Assembly: GCA_947683625.1 (NCBI GenBank)
Contig: CANTUR010000384.1
Coordinates: 1,424,001 to 1,488,000 of the forward strand
Length of the DNA stretch: 64,000 bases
Source of the DNA: Mallotus nudiflorus
Lineage: Eukaryota > Streptophyta > Magnoliopsida > Malpighiales > Euphorbiaceae
Direction: 5' to 3'
In this document: piece after piece, positions 59,568 to 64,000 of the stretch
Numbering within the stretch: the first letter of the stretch is position 1
Layout of the letters: every line of letters starts with the position of its first letter
Made by a program: the position numbers and the translations under genes
Notes under the pieces: generated by a model
What the model was told of the DNA's origin: nothing
Databases searched by the model: none
The model's input: only the letters and a program-made list of their open reading frames with translations

Positions 59568-62500
59568 TGTAATATCCCGTGTTTTTAAATATTTTAATAC
59601 TGCATCGGGATATGCAGTGTTAATAATTTTGTATATAATTATGATATTTTTATGAGTTGATATTTATTTAAAGCTTATTTTAATTATTGTATATTATTTT
59701 AAGTACTTTACGTCAAATTTTCCCGAGAATTTTATTTTCGGGGAAATTTTCACGTAAATAATTTACTATTAATTATTTTAAATAGATTTTCATATTTGCA
59801 TGAACTCATATATATTTTTAAAGTACTAAATAATGTATATATGTGTATTTATTTATTTAAATAGGGTTTAATTAATTACCCTAATATTTTATTATTTATT
59901 AATTAGTTTTAATATTATTTAATTATTTTTAGTGTATAAATTATTAAAAATATCAAATTATATGTGTGTGGGTGTATTTAATGTGTGTGAGTTTATATTA
60001 TTTTAATATATAGTGTAAATTATATATATATACATATACATTTAATATTAAACAAAAAAAATAAAGTTTGATTTAATTATGAAATTGCTATTCTTCCTTT
60101 CCCCTTCTTCCCGATCATCCCCATCCATTTTCCGATCGCTGCCATCCCATTTTCACACTATCGGTGTGCCTCCCGGCATGCCACCTCCTTCCTCCAGCTG
60201 TTTCGTCACCAGCAGAGCCCATTTCCGGCGTCGGAGGAGCTTGATATCGCCGAAAAGCCAAATTCATTCTCACCGTCGTTCATGGCATTTTCGGCCACCA
60301 TTTTCAACACCGCTGGTCTCTTTCTTCTCCTTGAGCTCTGGTGAGTGTGATTCCAAGCTTTGTTTCACTTAAAATGGTCTAGATTTGCTTAGGTTTCAAT
60401 TTTGGTAATTTGGCCATTTTAGGGTTCTTGATTTTTTTGAACTTCGAATTGATTGATTCATGAGAAATTCCTTCACAAAAGTTGTTCCAATTAGCTTAAT
60501 ATATATGTGTAAATTTTTGTAGAAATTTTGGAAATTATTTTGATTTTTGGGTATTTTTGAATATTTTATTATTATTTTCTAATTTTCGAAAATTAATTAA
60601 TTAAATTATGAAATTGTGTTTTATGGTAATTATAGGTATTGAAATGGATTATAGAAATTTATTTGGAATTTTTATGAATTTCTATGTATTTATTTTGAAT
60701 TTAATTAATTTATGTAATTTTTGGAAAATAGGGTTAATTGTGTTTTTAATTGAAATTAATTGGTTAATTGAGTTTATTTATTGATATTATTGATAAATAT
60801 GTTGAGAAAATTAATTATATGCAATTATATTATTTTTGGTGAATTTTTGGAGTAATTTTAGTATATTTATACATATAGGGGTATTTTGGTAATTTTATCA
60901 TAAATTGGCTAAAAATGTAATTGAATTGATTTTAATAGTTATTTAAGGTATAAAAATGATTTCTACAAGTTATTTAGTATTTTTGAGTAATTAAAACTAT
61001 TTTTCGTGAATTATTTTCAAATATATATATAATATGCGATTTTTCTAATAAAATGAGTTTTTATTGGTTTTTACTGTGTTTTAGGGTTAATTATGTAATT
61101 TCTACTTATAAAATATATTTCTATGATATAAGGGTATTTTTGGTATTTCTGTATTATTTTGTGAATTGTGGACCTCGGTCGGTAAACTGTAGTTTGGAGT
61201 CCGACCGAGGGGTTGTGGATGTATTTCTGTGTCTATTTTTCGAAGTGTGTTTCTTTGCAGGGTCGGCTCTACTCTTTGAGTAGAGAGATGTCCATTTTAT
61301 AGGGGAGGTTCTGTCGGATTTTTGGTAGAATTCTCGTAAAACGTGATGTTCGGTCGAACCCTAATTTTGATTATGTGTCTAATATTCTAGATCGAGTTTC
61401 TAGGATTTTCTATTAGGTTTATTCTGATATCTGTTATTATTATTTGTTTAGTTGCGCTGAGATCGAGACCTAGTGGACCAGGCCCGTCGGACCCATCTCG
61501 AGGAATGCACTAAGTGTGAGTTGCTATTTTATATATATGTGCTCTAGGGTGCATGATTTTAGAAATATACATTCTATTTGGATTAAATATGCATAAATAG
61601 TTTAATTAATACTTAAGTTTATTTTTAGTTTATTTTTGGTTTATTTTTGAAATATTTTAAATTATATGCATGTTTTATTAATAAATTATTCTTAAAATAT
61701 TTTTATGTATATCCTGGGTATATTCTTAGTTTATTTTATAATTTAATTGGATTTATTTGACGTATATATATTCAAAATATACCTGGTTTACTTTTGGTAT
61801 ATTTCTAGTATATATATGGTTTATGTTGTTATTTTATTTAAGTTCATGCATCATTTATTTTTATGAATGTATGTTTTATGTTTTAATGAAGGATATCAAT
61901 AGAACGTGCTACCTAGTGGGCAGCACTAGGACCGAGTACGTACCAGTACGCTTATAGCATTTAGGCTATATTACTAACCATTTATGGATATTGATTGGAT
62001 TTGATTTATTTTTTGTGTGAGATATGATTTGGGAGTGTGATTGCTGGAGCTCGGTTGACTAAGTGTCTCGGGGCCAATCACATTGACAGTAAGACTGCTG
62101 GAGCTCGATTGACTTAGTGTCTCGGGGCCAGTCTACTGTCCAAATGGAATCAGTAAATATATTTGGAATAAGTGAGCTTTTATGGCTAGAGTGTTGTCTA
62201 ACACTGCTTTGAGGTTACGATATTTTAGGGTTCTATTTGATCCTTCATAAACAGTGATTTTCAATAAATATATAAAATGATTTTATTGCATCTGTGTGTA
62301 ATTGCTTGTATACATACATATTATATATATATTGTTGATTGTATGCATTGTCATTTAGTATGCATGTATATATATTATAGTAATTCACTCAATGAGGTCT
62401 GACTCCCCTTCGTTGACTATTTTTCAGGAGAGTCATCATCTTCAGACCTCAGTAGCAGGCCTGTACGTCGGATTTCTTCCGCTTTGGCTTCTTTATGTAA

Positions 62501-62847
62501 ACTGCTCACTTGAGTTTTATTTTTATAATCTAGATACTGCAGTAGTTGTAAATAAATTGTGGGTTTTATGTATTATATTTGTGTGAGTTATGTATTTTAA
62601 GAATTTGAACTGAAAGTTGTATTAAAAGATTTATTTATATATATGAGATGAGGATTTAATTTAAATCCCGTGGTGGATTATTATTTTGATATTTATGATT
62701 TTATTCCGTTGCACAGTATGTTATTTAATTGTGTTATTATTATTACTATTGCATGTTTTATTTTATTTTAGGCTTGCTACGGGTTCTAGATTCGAAAGAA
62801 TTCCCATTCCCTAGCGCCGGTCATGGCCCCTATTTTGGGTCATGACA
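59568..62847 (+). mobile_element. Solo LTR, 3.3-kb subfamily (LTR11)
   Basis: TGTAATATCCCG to GGGTCATGACA, 3,280 bp, inserted in the PMD gene. The flanks are CCGGA (59563-59567) and CTGGG (62848-62852), 3 of 5 matching, so the target copies have diverged or one end is slightly altered. Leader landmarks are intact: GTGAGT (~60,341), TTTCTTTGCAG (~61,260), CTCTACTC hairpin (~61,267), GTGAGTT (~61,516), hairpin pair (~62,034-62,134), TTTTTCAG (~62,427). No internal region, hence solo. Confidence 0.92.
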
Positions 62848-64000
62848 CTGGGATCGGGCTGCAGCGATGATCTCTCTGCTTGAGATTGACTAGGCGGTGA
62901 GGACTTTTTTGCTCTACCTGCTCGATACCACCTTCTTCACTGACACTGCCAGCTCCATCGATCTGATGTTCCTACTGGCCCTTTGGGATCTTGACCAGAT
63001 TCCCACATTCAATTGGGGTAGCTGCGCCCTTGCATACTTGTACTGGAGTATGGATGAGGTGGTCCGAGGGGCTAGGAGGTTCTGTGGCTTTTGACATGCT
63101 GTTCTGGTGTGTCATGATCCCTTTTTTCCTTTATCTTGTTTTGACCCCCATTACTTACATCAATTTTCTCAACTTCTCCTGTTTTGTTTTTTCCAAGTCT
63201 GGGCTCTGGAGTTAGAGCTACTTATGGGCGTTACATGAGTGGGGGATCACTTCCTGGCCCTCGGCAGGTGGGGCACCAGCTGCATCGTGAAGAGGCACCT
63301 TACGCGAGTTCACATCCATAAGCAACACTTGAACTCTCTGACACAGGATGCGGTACCTGCAAAGCACAAACCTACTTATTAGTAAATCATTTGTATTCAA
63401 TTTACTTACATATTGACATCTCCTCTTTTTTTTATTTTGTAGATCCAGAACGACTTGTGGGGGTCCAAGGACACTTGGACCATTGAGATGACTCACTCCA
63501 GGCCCTTAGCCTGGAAGAGAGTACTCCTTTGTGGCCCTGGGTATTGAGCCTGGTATTTGGGAGAGCGGGTCCTGAACTGGAGGGCAGGCATTAGAGCTAG
63601 GCAGGTCCCCAGGTCTCCTCCTGATAGTATGCTTTAGGCTCATGAGCTGGAGGGCAATGACCTCTCTCAGGCTATTGCGTGCTCACCAGCTGTGGATCAC
63701 ACAGTTTGTATGAAGAGTCGGTATGCAGAGTTCATCCGTACCCACCTTCTACTAATGGTCCCCTTCCAGGCCACTTCAACCTCTCAGGTAAATCCTTGTC
63801 AATTCCCCTTTTCTTGCAAATTGACTGCATTCTTAACATGTTCCTCCTATTTTTGTCTTCAGGCTATGCCTGTTAGGCCCGTGGCCCCGGTTAGGTCTCG
63901 AGTGCGAGAGAGAGAGCCCTTGAGGCGTCAATTGGATCCGAGTAGGGAGGAGACTTCTACGGCTGGTGAGCAAGCCAGGCCGACTATTGCCCCCGGTTAT
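62848..64000 (+). pseudogene. PMD gene, 3' part (runs off the window)
   Basis: It resumes the PMD fold after LTR11: VRTFLLYLLDTTFFTDTASS and IPTFNWGSCALAYLYWSMDE, the region normally containing a conserved W-G-S-A-x-L-A-x-L-Y motif. A stretch like VWALELE (~63,198) has a stop soon after. A possible intron with an AG before ~63,442 leads to IQNDLWGSKDTWTIEM, then YLGERVLNWRAGIRARQ (like the P.RV.RQF segment of the family). Tail frames near 63,860-64,000 are Arg-rich (RSRVREREPLRRQLD). Stops at ~62,892, ~63,226, ~63,545 and ~63,637 confirm decay. Confidence 0.72.

Overview
This window looks like AT-rich, repeat-dense eudicot nuclear DNA. It holds two intron-bearing, plant-specific single-copy-type genes, a plastid fibrillin/PAP gene and a KIN-10A-type phragmoplast kinesin. 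Both sit in a sea of long-LTR Ty3/gypsy chromovirus elements. The Tekay/Del lineage is inferred from the long LTRs, the initiator-Met-type primer site, the pol order PR-RT-RNaseH-IN and a C-terminal chromodomain-like tail. I cannot name the species.

Layout. 1-23,443 is a nest of insertions. The host is an old minus-strand element (called RT-B here), whose pieces lie at 3,438-4,338, 18,932-19,021 and 21,942-23,443. Solo LTR 19,022-21,941 inserted into it (TSD ACAAC), as did the 14.6-kb plus-strand element RT-A, 4,339-18,926 (TSD AAAAA). RT-A's own 5' LTR was then split by solo LTR 4,792-8,628 (TSD ATAGA). At the left edge a plus-strand LTR (1-876) cuts a minus-strand LTR (877-3,437). 23,444-27,442 is older DNA with a degenerate minisatellite split by solo LTR 23,860-27,080 (TSD ACCTT). 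27,443-38,956 is a near-complete 11.5-kb element, RT-C (TSD CTTAC), with all domains visible but about eleven in-frame stops. 39.4-41.1 kb carries a ~965-bp foldback element and a probable PIF/Harbinger-type MITE.

43.1-50.5 kb is the gene island. The fibrillin/PAP gene (4 exons, ~282 aa) and KIN-10A (6 exons, ~935 aa) are head-to-tail on the plus strand. KIN-10A has an inverted pair of AACGG (MSA/MYB3R-type) cores upstream. 51,380-55,230 is another solo LTR (TSD CCACT). It sits in a different repeat that shows a minus-strand LTR-like stretch with a TGGCGACTCC primer-type site, palindromic GGCGATCGCC clusters and a ~44-bp minisatellite. 58.6-64.0 kb is a broken plant-mobile-domain (PMD) gene split by solo LTR 59,568-62,847.

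The most unusual signal is inside the chromovirus LTRs. Each carries GC-rich exon-like islands bounded by good splice sites. Each also has a pair of tandem hairpins whose 31-nt loops share one sequence while the stems differ, and a second conserved hairpin block. Together these suggest a structured, alternatively spliced leader in this family.
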